Part shown: positions 1 to 4,636 of the stretch, piece after piece
Position numbering within the stretch: the stretch's first letter is position 1
Layout: each line of letters opens with the position of its first letter
NCBI GenBank assembly: GCA_910577115.1
Contig: CAJTMC010000106.1
Coordinates: 1 to 5,574, forward strand
Length of the DNA stretch: 5,574 nt
Direction of reading: 5' to 3'
From: an uncultured Lachnospiraceae bacterium
GTDB lineage: Bacteria > Bacillota > Clostridia > Lachnospirales > Lachnospiraceae
The notes under the pieces: model-generated
Told to the model about the DNA's origin: nothing
Seen by the model: the letters and a program-made list of their open reading frames with translations, nothing else
Databases searched by the model: none
Program-made: the position numbers and the translations under genes

Positions 1-29
1 GCAAGAACGGATGCCGCCTTATCAGTCAT
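1..29 (-). CDS. AbiEii-type nucleotidyltransferase toxin, N-terminus only (runs off the window)
   Basis: The stop codon of the antitoxin gene overlaps an ATG by one base (TAATG, bases 27-31 read on the minus strand). That reading frame gives MTDKAASVL and then leaves the window. The overlap shows translational coupling. A short start of this kind followed by a nucleotidyltransferase is what is expected directly downstream of an AbiEi antitoxin. In the known family, AbiEii is a cytoplasmic GTP-binding nucleotidyltransferase-like toxin that inhibits growth and gives abortive infection. Only nine complete codons are visible, so no catalytic motif can be checked. The call rests on gene order, the overlap and the resemblance of the first residues to AbiEii starts. 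A different downstream gene is possible but less likely. Confidence 0.6.
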
Positions 30-637
30 TACAACCACACTCCAATCAAATCCTTGACACGCTTTTGCACCCGCAAAGTCTTTGCGTACTGCATAAGGTT
101 CGGAATATTTTTTTTCTGGTCTTTTACATAGCCTTGTACTGCCTTATTAAAAATCTCTTTATCCATCTTATTCATATTCCTCAGCACATCGCAAATGGTA
201 CGGTCACGGTCATAAATATGAACTTCCTGGAAGTCAATTTTCCCTTTTGTTTTTCCAATGGAAAGCAGCTCCGGCTCAACCCGATAAGCCTTAATGAAAG
301 GATAATCTATATTTGTACGCTTTCTGGAAGTATTTTTGTCAATGGTAATATTCCATTCAGCGGGATTCCTGTCACTGTATCTATAATAGAAAAGAGCTGT
401 TTCCATACAAAGAACTGCATCAGGGAACAGGCGGTTGACAATAACCACCTCACTCATCCCATAGTCTTCCACCCAATGGTAACAGCCCCTTTTTATTCTT
501 TCAATCAATCCTTGTTCCAGCATACGTTGAATATCTCTATAAAACAGTTTTTCATTTGTAAGCTGTGCCGTTGTCATGACATAGCCGTAATCAGAAAATA
601 TTTTGCTCAGTATTCTTATATCATTTTGTGTCAGCAT
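29..637 (-). CDS. AbiEi-type antitoxin / autorepressor of a type IV toxin-antitoxin system
   Basis: This 202-residue protein has an N-terminal winged helix (about residues 5-60), with the pattern IRILSKIF...MTTAQL...FYRDIQRMLEQGLIERIKRGCYHW. That is the layout of the AbiEi antitoxin N-terminal domain: the helix-turn-helix is followed by the 'G.i.R...G.Y' wing. The rest (about 65-202) matches the AbiEi C-terminal antitoxin region in kind: a mixed alpha/beta domain with EVVIVNRLFPDAVLCMETALFYY, then a long basic helical tail. In the known family, AbiEi represses its own operon by binding inverted repeats in the promoter, and it counteracts the AbiEii toxin without lasting protein binding. The start chosen is ATG at 637, because AGGAGG (642-651) sits just upstream. 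An earlier in-frame ATG at 658 lies inside a palindrome and upstream of that ribosome binding site. The downstream gene overlaps by one base. The exact subfamily is not certain. Confidence 0.85.
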   Translation of the reverse strand: MLTQNDIRILSKIFSDYGYVMTTAQLTNEKLFYRDIQRMLEQGLIERIKRGCYHWVEDYGMSEVVIVNRLFPDAVLCMETALFYYRYSDRNPAEWNITIDKNTSRKRTNIDYPFIKAYRVEPELLSIGKTKGKIDFQEVHIYDRDRTICDVLRNMNKMDKEIFNKAVQGYVKDQKKNIPNLMQYAKTLRVQKRVKDLIGVWL

Positions 638-641
638 AATT

Positions 642-651
642 TCCTCCTCCT
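642..651 (-). promoter_or_regulatory. Ribosome binding site of abiEi
   Basis: The minus strand reads AGGAGGAGGAAATT before ATG at 637, a very strong Shine-Dalgarno with ideal spacing. It fixes the antitoxin start at 637 rather than at 658. Its 5' edge touches the inverted repeat at 651-669, so folding of the leader could affect ribosome access. Confidence 0.8.
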
Positions 652-669
652 GACGCATTTACTGCGTCA
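651..669 (-). repeat. Perfect 7-bp inverted repeat abutting the abiEi ribosome binding site
   Basis: TGACGCA (651-657) and TGCGTCA (663-669) are perfect complements separated by five bases (GTAAA on the minus strand). In the mRNA this would be a small hairpin whose 3' side ends where AGGAGG begins. There is no T-tract, so it is not a terminator. It could be an operator for AbiEi or a translational control hairpin. Neither role can be decided from sequence alone. Confidence 0.6.
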
Positions 670-679
670 TTCAGGTAGA

Positions 680-699
680 TTTGGAAGTTTACTTCCAAA
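680..699 (-). repeat. Perfect 20-bp palindrome in the abiE leader, candidate AbiEi operator
   Basis: The bases TTTGGAAGT (680-688) and ACTTCCAAA (691-699) form a perfect 9+2+9 palindrome between the predicted promoter and the abiEi start. AbiEi proteins are known to bind inverted repeats near their own promoter, so this is the best operator candidate. As RNA it would fold as an 8-bp stem with a UAAA tetraloop. No T-run follows, which argues against a terminator. Confidence 0.6.
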
Positions 700-739
700 C
701 TTTCACCTCTGCACTAAAATACGCATAAATTTTTTATCG

Positions 740-836
740 CTTGTGTGCTTTACTACATTATATCTATGCTACGCAAAAAAATCAAGCGAATCAAATCGAA
801 CAACTTCAAATCTTATTCTTGTGTGCTTTACTACAT
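740..836. repeat. 19-bp perfect direct repeat, two copies (740-758 and 818-836)
   Basis: The sequence CTTGTGTGCTTTACTACAT occurs twice in the same orientation, at 740-758 and 818-836, with starts 78 bp apart. The first copy overlaps the end of the predicted abiE -10 box and the transcription start. The second lies upstream of the promoter, next to the terminator of the neighbouring gene. Both contain TTTACT, which is also at the heart of the two leader palindromes. Likely readings are a repeated operator for AbiEi or a local duplication. Confidence 0.7.
757..785 (-). promoter_or_regulatory. Predicted vegetative promoter of the abiE operon
   Basis: On the minus strand, TTGATT (780-785) and TATAAT (757-762) are separated by exactly 17 bases, a near-consensus sigma-A promoter. 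Transcription would begin near 750 and give a leader of about 110 nt before the abiEi start at 637. The first copy of the 19-bp direct repeat covers the -10 downstream edge and the start site, which suits repression by a bound protein. Confidence 0.7.
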
Positions 837-878
837 AAAATCAGACCTACTTGTCCATAATAAAACAAATAGGTCTGA
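837..878 (-). terminator. Rho-independent terminator of the truncated minus-strand gene
   Basis: TCAGACCTA (841-849) pairs with TAGGTCTGA (870-878). After one mismatch the stem continues with TTGT (851-854) against ACAA (865-868). On the minus strand the stem is followed by TTTTAT (835-840). It begins seven bases after the stop codon of the remnant that ends at 885. This supports that remnant as the true 3' end of a gene, and it insulates the abiE promoter. Confidence 0.75.
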
Positions 879-884
879 AACATT

Positions 885-1106
885 TTAACCTGCTATATCA
901 AATCTCGTTGAAGCAATGCCATATATAGTTATCGTTCTTTCCGTATCTCTAACCTCGATAGAATAAGGCTTCCCGACATCCCCCGCATCTTCATTTTCAT
1001 CATACTTCTTTATCCTCTCAAATGTCGAAAAGCTATGTATCGGGAATCCCACCGTTTCATGCCCGTCCCCAAATACAATAAGCGGAACATTACCGCTGCT
1101 TCTCTG
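885..1106 (-). pseudogene. 3' remnant of an unrecognised gene, 5' part lost at a breakpoint
   Basis: The last 73 codons of a minus-strand frame read like a real protein tail: about NVPLIVFGDGHETVGFPIHSF, then an acidic stretch KKYDENEDAGD, then alternating beta-like residues IEVRDTERTITIYGIASTRFDIAG. A terminator follows within seven bases of the stop. I do not recognise the family. The frame stays open beyond 1106, but there it only runs antisense to the cotJC fragment, so the true coding part should end at the junction. Base composition also changes there: A/T-rich on this side, distinctly G/C-rich on the cotJC side. No ribosome binding site or start belongs to this fragment, so it should not make its native protein. 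The alternative is a short intact gene with an unusual start upstream, but nothing supports one. Confidence 0.55.
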
Positions 1107-1541
1107 GGTACGGAAGAACTGGCGCATCTGGAAATGGTAGCCGCCATTGTACACCAGCTCACCAAAAATCTCTCCATGGAAGAGATCGAAAACAGCGGCT
1201 TCAAAGCCTACTATGTAGACCATACCCTCGGCATCTGGCCCCAGGCGGCATCCGGCATGCCCTTCAGCGCCGCCCAGTTCCAGAGCTGCGGTGATCCGAT
1301 CACCGATCTGATGGAGGATATGGCAGCAGAACAGAAAGCCCGCACCACCTATGACAATATCCTGCGCATGATCAAAGATCCCGATGTCTGCGATCCGATC
1401 CGCTTCTTAAGACAGCGTGAGATTGTGCATTTTCAAAGGTTCGGGGAAGCCCTCAGGCTTGTTCAGGATAGGCTGAATTCCAAAAACTTCTATATGTGCA
1501 ACCCGGCGTTTGATGCAAACTGCGGGTGCGATTGCAAATAA
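1107..1541 (+). pseudogene. cotJC: CotJC-type manganese catalase (spore coat), N-terminally truncated
   Basis: From GTEELAHLEM (codon at 1107) to the stop at 1541, the frame is a clear CotJC/manganese catalase C-terminal two-thirds, 144 residues. Metal-site motifs are visible: the Glu and His in TEELAH, the Glu in AAEQKAR and the His in REIVHFQRF. They are followed by the conserved SKNFY and a Cys-rich tail (NCGCDCK). Full-length relatives have about 210 residues. The missing first 65-70 would hold the helix with the first metal-ligand glutamate (the GELAASLRYL region). Upstream of 1107 the frame is unrelated sequence shared with the opposite-strand remnant. The ATG at 1035 has no ribosome binding site. 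In relatives this enzyme breaks down hydrogen peroxide in the inner spore coat and is encoded after cotJA and cotJB, which are absent here. It should be inactive. Confidence 0.85.
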
Positions 1542-1630
1542 TATAACTATTATCATTCTGAGATGATATCTTCCCTTAACAAGAGCATACAAAAACACGA
1601 GAATAAAACGGGCTGTCACCCTTACACAAG

Positions 1631-1665
1631 ACACCGCTTCCGGTAAAAATCGGAGCGGTGTTTTT
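1631..1665 (+). terminator. Rho-independent terminator downstream of cotJC
   Basis: ACACCGCT (1631-1638) pairs with AGCGGTGT (1654-1661). The stem is extended by CCG/CGG across one bulged T, with a loop of about eight bases, and is followed by TTTTT (1661-1665). It lies 90 bases after the cotJC stop on the same strand. The terminator therefore survived although the gene's front was lost. Confidence 0.85.
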
Positions 1666-1670
1666 GTGTG

Positions 1671-1743
1671 ACTTCCGGACACGGCGGGTTTGGGGACGCC
1701 CCGGAAACTGCGCCCCAAACGGGGACGGCACTTTTCCGGTGCC
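1671..1743. repeat. Cluster of overlapping G/C-rich inverted repeats, REP-like
   Basis: Several short perfect inverted repeats interlock here. GTTTGGGG (1688-1695) pairs with CCCCAAAC (1713-1720). CCGGAAA (1701-1707) pairs with TTTCCGG (1733-1739). GGGG (1692-1695) pairs with CCCC (1699-1702). GGCAC (1727-1731) pairs with GTGCC (1739-1743). GGGGACG is also directly repeated at 1692-1698 and 1721-1727. This density and the GGGGACGGCAC core resemble the palindromic intergenic repeats of many Clostridia, although copy number cannot be seen from one window. It lies between the ends of two convergent genes, so it could also act as a barrier to read-through. Confidence 0.45.
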
Positions 1744-1784
1744 CTTTGCAGCAGTCTCTATAATAATGGTATTTTAGCAGTATT

Positions 1785-2339
1785 TTACTTCGTATCGTGC
1801 TGCTTTGGAGAGATAATCACTCCGATCGTCCGCAATTTCCGATCAGGAGCAGGCTTATTATTTTGGAGCGGGGTCAAAATTTTTGAAATGGCGGCAACGG
1901 CCTTTTCCAGTTCTTCATCTGTAAGATAAACATAGGACAGCGAAAAGCCTGATTTGTCATTCTTAATATCAATACCAGGACTATCACAATAAGTCTGGAA
2001 TTGTTTCGCAAAGGTCAAAATGTACTGCAAAAACATTTGCATATACATTTTCCCTGAGTTTTCACCAATCATCGTATCGGCGTCATTCAGATTAAAGGTC
2101 GCAGCATACGTCTTTTCAACGGTTCCCCTGATTTGCGTTTCACTTACCACTTTGAGAACCCCATCTTCAGTCATACGCTTTAAGTTCCGATAGAGTGTAG
2201 TTTGGGGAATATCCATACACTTTTCAGCAAGTAGTTTTGCAGTTGTCTCCCCGCTTTTCAATATCTCAATCAGCAACCGGCACTTGATTGGATTTGAAAC
2301 ACATTCCATAATTTTGAGATTCAGGTGCTGTTTATCCAT
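1785..2339 (-). CDS. ArsR-like winged-helix transcriptional regulator, divergent from the ABC operon
   Basis: This is a 184-residue cytoplasmic DNA-binding protein. Residues about 8-80 form a winged helix of the ArsR/HTH_20 type: MECVSNPIKCRLLIEIL, then ETTAKLLAEKC, the recognition helix IPQTTLYRNLKRMTEDGVL and the wing VVSETQIRGTVEKTY. Residues about 95-160 are helical and probably serve dimerisation or ligand sensing. I see no cysteine cluster of a metal-sensing ArsR. The start at 2339 (MDKQHL) is chosen because AAAGGAG lies about ten bases upstream. The longer frame, starting at 2393, would begin inside the promoter. The gene is transcribed away from the PLDc_N/ABC operon, and the intergenic region carries palindromes over both promoters. 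It is therefore very likely a repressor of itself and of the exporter. The inducing signal is unknown. No clear terminator is seen after its stop, apart from the inverted repeat cluster. Confidence 0.8.
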   Translation of the reverse strand: MDKQHLNLKIMECVSNPIKCRLLIEILKSGETTAKLLAEKCMDIPQTTLYRNLKRMTEDGVLKVVSETQIRGTVEKTYAATFNLNDADTMIGENSGKMYMQMFLQYILTFAKQFQTYCDSPGIDIKNDKSGFSLSYVYLTDEELEKAVAAISKILTPLQNNKPAPDRKLRTIGVIISPKQHDTK

Positions 2340-2364
2340 GAAGAACACGCTCCTTTCCTCGGAA

Positions 2365-2393
2365 ATATTACCATGATGAAAATAAAAAGTCAA
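2365..2393 (-). promoter_or_regulatory. Predicted promoter of the winged-helix regulator gene
   Basis: On the minus strand, TTGACT (2388-2393) and TAATAT (2365-2370) are 17 bases apart, a good sigma-A promoter. The -10 and the adjoining spacer coincide with one copy of the operator element (2365-2385), so binding there would block the regulator's own transcription. Confidence 0.7.
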
Positions 2394-2410
2394 TCACCCG
2401 CTCAATACCC

Positions 2411-2439
2411 TTGATTTTATATTTCCATTATGGTAATAT
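2411..2439 (+). promoter_or_regulatory. Predicted promoter of the PLDc_N/ABC operon
   Basis: TTGATT (2411-2416) and TAATAT (2434-2439) are 17 bases apart on the plus strand. A 21-bp near-perfect palindrome (2419-2439) fills the spacer and the -10, the classical position for a repressor operator. Transcription should start near 2446 and give a leader of about 75 nt. The leader has a small GGATA/TATCC hairpin at 2473-2488 before the ribosome binding site. Confidence 0.75.
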
Positions 2440-2505
2440 AACCAATAAGGAAATATAAAGAAGATTCCTTCAGGATATGAGAGTATCCACAATCAAATCA
2501 TTTAT

Positions 2506-2511
2506 GGGAGG
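2506..2511 (+). promoter_or_regulatory. Ribosome binding site that sets the PLDc_N start
   Basis: GGGAGG ends nine bases before ATG at 2521. The alternative in-frame TTG at 2515 would be only three bases away, too close for initiation, so the start is placed at 2521. Confidence 0.75.
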
Positions 2512-2520
2512 TATTTGCAA

Positions 2521-2724
2521 ATGGACACTTTATTGGAAATGCTGCCGCTGCTCATTCCTATTTTAGTACCGGATGCCGTTCTCGCTGTGGTTGCGGTGCT
2601 TCATGTGCTGCGGCATCCGCATTATCGGTTTGGCAGCAAGGCGTTTTGGCTGGTCGTGGTTGTCGTGTTCCTGCTCATCGGCCCGATCACTTACTTTGTT
2701 GCCGGGAAGGGAGGGGAACAATGA
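2521..2724 (+). CDS. Small PLDc_N-family membrane protein, YxlE-like
   Basis: This 67-residue protein has two transmembrane helices (about residues 6-28 and 41-62) joined by a short basic loop. The loop and second helix show the PLDc_N signature: LRHPHYRFGSKAFWLVVV...IGPITYFVAGKGG. The domain is named for the N-terminus of phospholipase-D-like proteins, but here it stands alone with no catalytic HKD motif, so no lipase activity is expected. In Bacillus subtilis the relative YxlE lies just before the ABC genes yxlF and yxlG in the sigY operon and takes part in negative control of SigY. The same gene order is found here without a sigma factor gene. The stop overlaps the ATPase start (ATGA), so the two are translationally coupled, and the protein probably works with the transporter in the membrane. 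Confidence 0.85.
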   Translation: MDTLLEMLPLLIPILVPDAVLAVVAVLHVLRHPHYRFGSKAFWLVVVVVFLLIGPITYFVAGKGGEQ

Positions 2725-3638
2725 ATGTACTGACAATACAAGGCTTGTCAAAAGCCTTCGGCGGGCAGAAGATCATTGATAATTTGAATATGACCGTACC
2801 GGAGGGAAGTATTTTCGGCTTCATCGGCCAAAACGGAGCCGGAAAAACAACGACCATGAAAATGGTACTCGGTTTGCTGCGGCCTGATCAAGGTGAGATT
2901 ACTATCTGCAATGAGCCTGTCCACTTCGGGCAGACAAAAACAAATCAGTATATCGGCTATTTGCCGGATGTCCCGGAATTTTACGATTACATGACCCCGA
3001 TCAGATACCTTGCGTTATGTGGGGAAATCATCGGGCTGCCAAAGGCGGAAACATATCAGAGGGTCGAGGAACTTCTTTCTCTGGTGGGCCTTGGAAACGT
3101 CAAAAAGACAATTGGCGGCTTTTCGCGTGGTATGAAACAGCGGCTTGGAATCGCACAGGCTTTACTCACCCGGCCCAAGCTGTTGATTTGTGACGAGCCA
3201 ACCAGCGCCCTTGACCCGGTAGGCAGAAAAGAAATCCTGGATATTCTTCTCAAAATCCGCAGCACAACAACGGTTTTATTTTCCACGCATATTTTGTCCG
3301 ATGTGGAGCGGATCTGCGACCATGCGGCCCTGCTCAATCAGGGAAGGATCGTTGTTGGGGGAACACTTTCGGAAATAAAAGCTCTTCATGGCCGCGAAAG
3401 TCTGCTTCTGGAATTTCCCGCAGATGATGCTTTGCATACCTTCAAAAGCCATGAGGCAATACAGCCTTTGCTGAACACAGCGGAAACAAACGGGAAAGAA
3501 ATCGTACTGCACAGCCAGAAGATGGAAAATGTCCAGCATACGGTATTCAGCGTTTTGGCGGAGACGGCGCTATGCCCTATCAAAATCGAGATGATGGAGC
3601 CGTCTCTTGAGAGCCTGTTTTTGGAGGTGATAAGATGA
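2721..3638 (+). CDS. ABC transporter ATP-binding protein (YxlF-like)
   Basis: This 305-residue nucleotide-binding subunit has all core ABC motifs: Walker A GQNGAGKT (36-43), signature FSRGMKQ (134-140), Walker B LLICDEP (154-160, catalytic E159), D-loop SALD (162-165) and switch histidine H190. The Q-loop region reads IGYLPDVPEF, with Asp at about 83 where Gln is usual. The C-terminal 80 or so residues (about 225-305) form the accessory domain typical of the CcmA/DrrA-like ABC-2 exporters. The start ATG at 2721 overlaps the preceding stop as ATGA, and GGGAGGGG lies five bases upstream. A longer frame reaching 2646 is out-of-frame read-through over the PLDc_N gene. It should dimerise at the membrane and power the permease encoded next. 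The substrate is unknown; peptide, antibiotic or lipid export are the usual options for this family. Confidence 0.92.
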   Translation: MNVLTIQGLSKAFGGQKIIDNLNMTVPEGSIFGFIGQNGAGKTTTMKMVLGLLRPDQGEITICNEPVHFGQTKTNQYIGYLPDVPEFYDYMTPIRYLALCGEIIGLPKAETYQRVEELLSLVGLGNVKKTIGGFSRGMKQRLGIAQALLTRPKLLICDEPTSALDPVGRKEILDILLKIRSTTTVLFSTHILSDVERICDHAALLNQGRIVVGGTLSEIKALHGRESLLLEFPADDALHTFKSHEAIQPLLNTAETNGKEIVLHSQKMENVQHTVFSVLAETALCPIKIEMMEPSLESLFLEVIR

Positions 3639-4393
3639 ACGGCTATGCTGCCTTTTTGAAAAAAGAACTGACTGAGAACATGAAAAATTATCGTTTTCTG
3701 ATTCTGTTCGCTGTCTTTCTGATTTTTGGACTGACCAGTCCTTTCCTTGCCAGGTTTATGCCTGAAATCCTCTCTGCGGTGGCTGCGGATATGCAGATGG
3801 AGTCTGCCCCTGTTGTTCTGGATGCGTGGGAGCAGTTTTATAAGAACATCTCCGGCGTTGGATTCAGCGCATTTATTATCCTGTTCGGCAGTTGTATGTC
3901 TGGTGAATATTCCAAGGGAACTTTGGTACTGCTGATAACAAAGGGCTTGCCCCGCTCGGCGGTTATCTTCGCAAAATATACCGTGGCAGCGGTTCTTATG
4001 ACCGTCTGCTACTGGTCCGGATTTCTTACGGCCTACTGCTATACGGCCTATTTATGGCCGGGCACAATGCTTTCCCATGTTTTTACTGCTGCGTTTTATC
4101 TGTGGCTGCTTGGTTTTCTGTACCTGAGCATACTGCTCCTCGGCTGTGTTGTTTTTAAGCAGACTTTCACCAGCATCCTTTTTACAGGCGGCATCGTAGC
4201 GGTTATATCCCTGCTGGGGATTGTTGAGCCACTGGCTAAATTCAACCCGTTCCTTTTGACATCAAAGAACGTGGATTTGATTTCCGGCGCAGCTTCTGTA
4301 TCGGAATTTTTAATGCCAACCATCGTTTCTATTGCAATTACAATCATCGGCCTTTGGTTTGCAACGATACTTTTTGACAGGAAACAGCTTTGA
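3635..4393 (+). CDS. ABC-2 type permease (YxlG-like)
   Basis: This 252-residue polytopic membrane protein has about six predicted helices, near residues 20-40, 73-90, 108-138, 148-172, 178-199 and 227-247. The short cytoplasmic motif after helix 2, GEYSKGTLVLLITKGLPRSAVIFAKY (about 90-115), is the conserved ABC-2 coupling region (E...GT...L.T...R....K). The N-terminus starts with a basic amphipathic stretch (FLKKELTENMKNYR), common in this family. Its ATG overlaps the ATPase stop (ATGA at 3635), with GGAGGTGAT upstream. A single permease with a single ATPase suggests a homodimeric exporter. Nothing in the sequence fixes the substrate. The protein ends with DRKQL, and the gene appears complete and undamaged. 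Confidence 0.9.
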   Translation: MNGYAAFLKKELTENMKNYRFLILFAVFLIFGLTSPFLARFMPEILSAVAADMQMESAPVVLDAWEQFYKNISGVGFSAFIILFGSCMSGEYSKGTLVLLITKGLPRSAVIFAKYTVAAVLMTVCYWSGFLTAYCYTAYLWPGTMLSHVFTAAFYLWLLGFLYLSILLLGCVVFKQTFTSILFTGGIVAVISLLGIVEPLAKFNPFLLTSKNVDLISGAASVSEFLMPTIVSIAITIIGLWFATILFDRKQL

Positions 4394-4576
4394 TTATAAA
4401 GTAAAGGTAGATAATTTCCCGCTTTTTCTCGGCCTGCTCCTGTCGCGGTATAGCATTTCAGATATATTCAGTCAGACTGAACGGGACGGGTATTGACTCT
4501 CCCGCCGCCGCGCCCGGTACGGATGCCGCGTTTCTCCATAGCGGACGCGGCAACGCCTAAATGGACGGTGGGTATC
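4394..4576 (+). other. G/C-rich spacer with palindromes, possible gene remnant
   Basis: No complete gene is visible. TTCAGTC (4467-4473) and GACTGAA (4475-4481) form a perfect 15-bp palindrome. TGCCGCGT (4524-4531) pairs with ACGCGGCA (4545-4552) across 13 bases. From about 4482 the sequence becomes strongly G/C-rich, unlike the permease tail before it. A plus-strand frame after the TGA at 4478 reads ...RMPRFSIADAATPKWTVGIKAAGIE and stops inside the following terminator hairpin. This is the anatomy of a gene's 3' end, but 40 or so codons without a start or a recognised family are not enough to call a gene. Confidence 0.4.
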
Positions 4577-4633
4577 AAAGCCGCCGGAATAGAATAGGCA
4601 TGAAAATATGTCTGCTTTTCGACGGCTTTTTTT
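4577..4633 (+). terminator. Rho-independent terminator downstream of the ABC operon
   Basis: AAAGCCG (4577-4583) pairs with CGGCTTT (4623-4629), extended by CG (4585-4586) against CG (4620-4621). The plus-strand run TTTTTTT (4627-4633) follows. The loop is long, about 33 bases, but can fold a small inner stem near 4597-4614. It faces the broken kinase gene, and kinase-like sequence begins just after its T-run. Confidence 0.65.
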
Positions 4634-4636
4634 CTT

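Larger units (their letters stand above)
2365..2459. promoter_or_regulatory. Operator array: three related 21-bp dyads over the divergent promoters
   Basis: Site 2 (2419-2439) has half-sites ATATTTCCAT and ATGGTAATAT around one central base, with a single mismatched pair. Site 1 (2365-2385) begins with ATATTACCAT and has a weaker right half. It lies over the regulator promoter in the opposite sense. Site 3 (2436-2456) begins ATATAACC and ends GGAAATAT, overlapping site 2 by four bases. In addition, TTTATATTTCC (2416-2426) and GGAAATATAAA (2449-2459) are a perfect 11-bp inverted repeat. The similarity of sites 1 and 2 continues through the spacer to the -35 side, so the two promoters look like inverted copies of one element. 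The most likely binder is the adjacent winged-helix protein. Confidence 0.7.

Noticed and set aside
638..658. Longer AbiEi start at ATG 658 (MRQEEE...)
   Set aside because: The added residues are only the translation of AGGAGGAGGAA and the adjoining palindrome, and ATG 637 has ideal spacing.
680..699. 20-bp palindrome as a transcription terminator
   Set aside because: There is no T-run on either strand after the stem, and it lies inside the abiE leader.
740..836. Direct repeats as attachment sites of an integrated element or as a CRISPR array
   Set aside because: Only two copies 78 bp apart, with a promoter between them and no integrase or cas gene in view.
11..838. Long plus-strand open frame (275 codons) over the antitoxin gene
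   Set aside because: It is antisense to a minus-strand gene with a family-like fold, a strong ribosome binding site and a matching promoter. Its translation is low-complexity and carries no recognisable domain.
1035..1106. ATG 1035 as the start of a complete cotJC protein
   Set aside because: No ribosome binding site. The 24 codons before GTEELAH are unrelated to the family and read in sense on the other strand as a different protein tail.
2515..2520. TTG 2515 as the PLDc_N start
   Set aside because: Only three bases separate it from GGGAGG; ATG 2521 has normal spacing.
2646..2720. Upstream-extended ABC ATPase start at 2646
   Set aside because: The extra codons overlap the PLDc_N gene in another frame. 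The true start is ATG 2721, with a ribosome binding site and ATGA coupling.
3056..3583. Several minus-strand open frames inside the ATPase gene
   Set aside because: They are shadows of a gene with complete ABC motifs and have no start signals or domains of their own.
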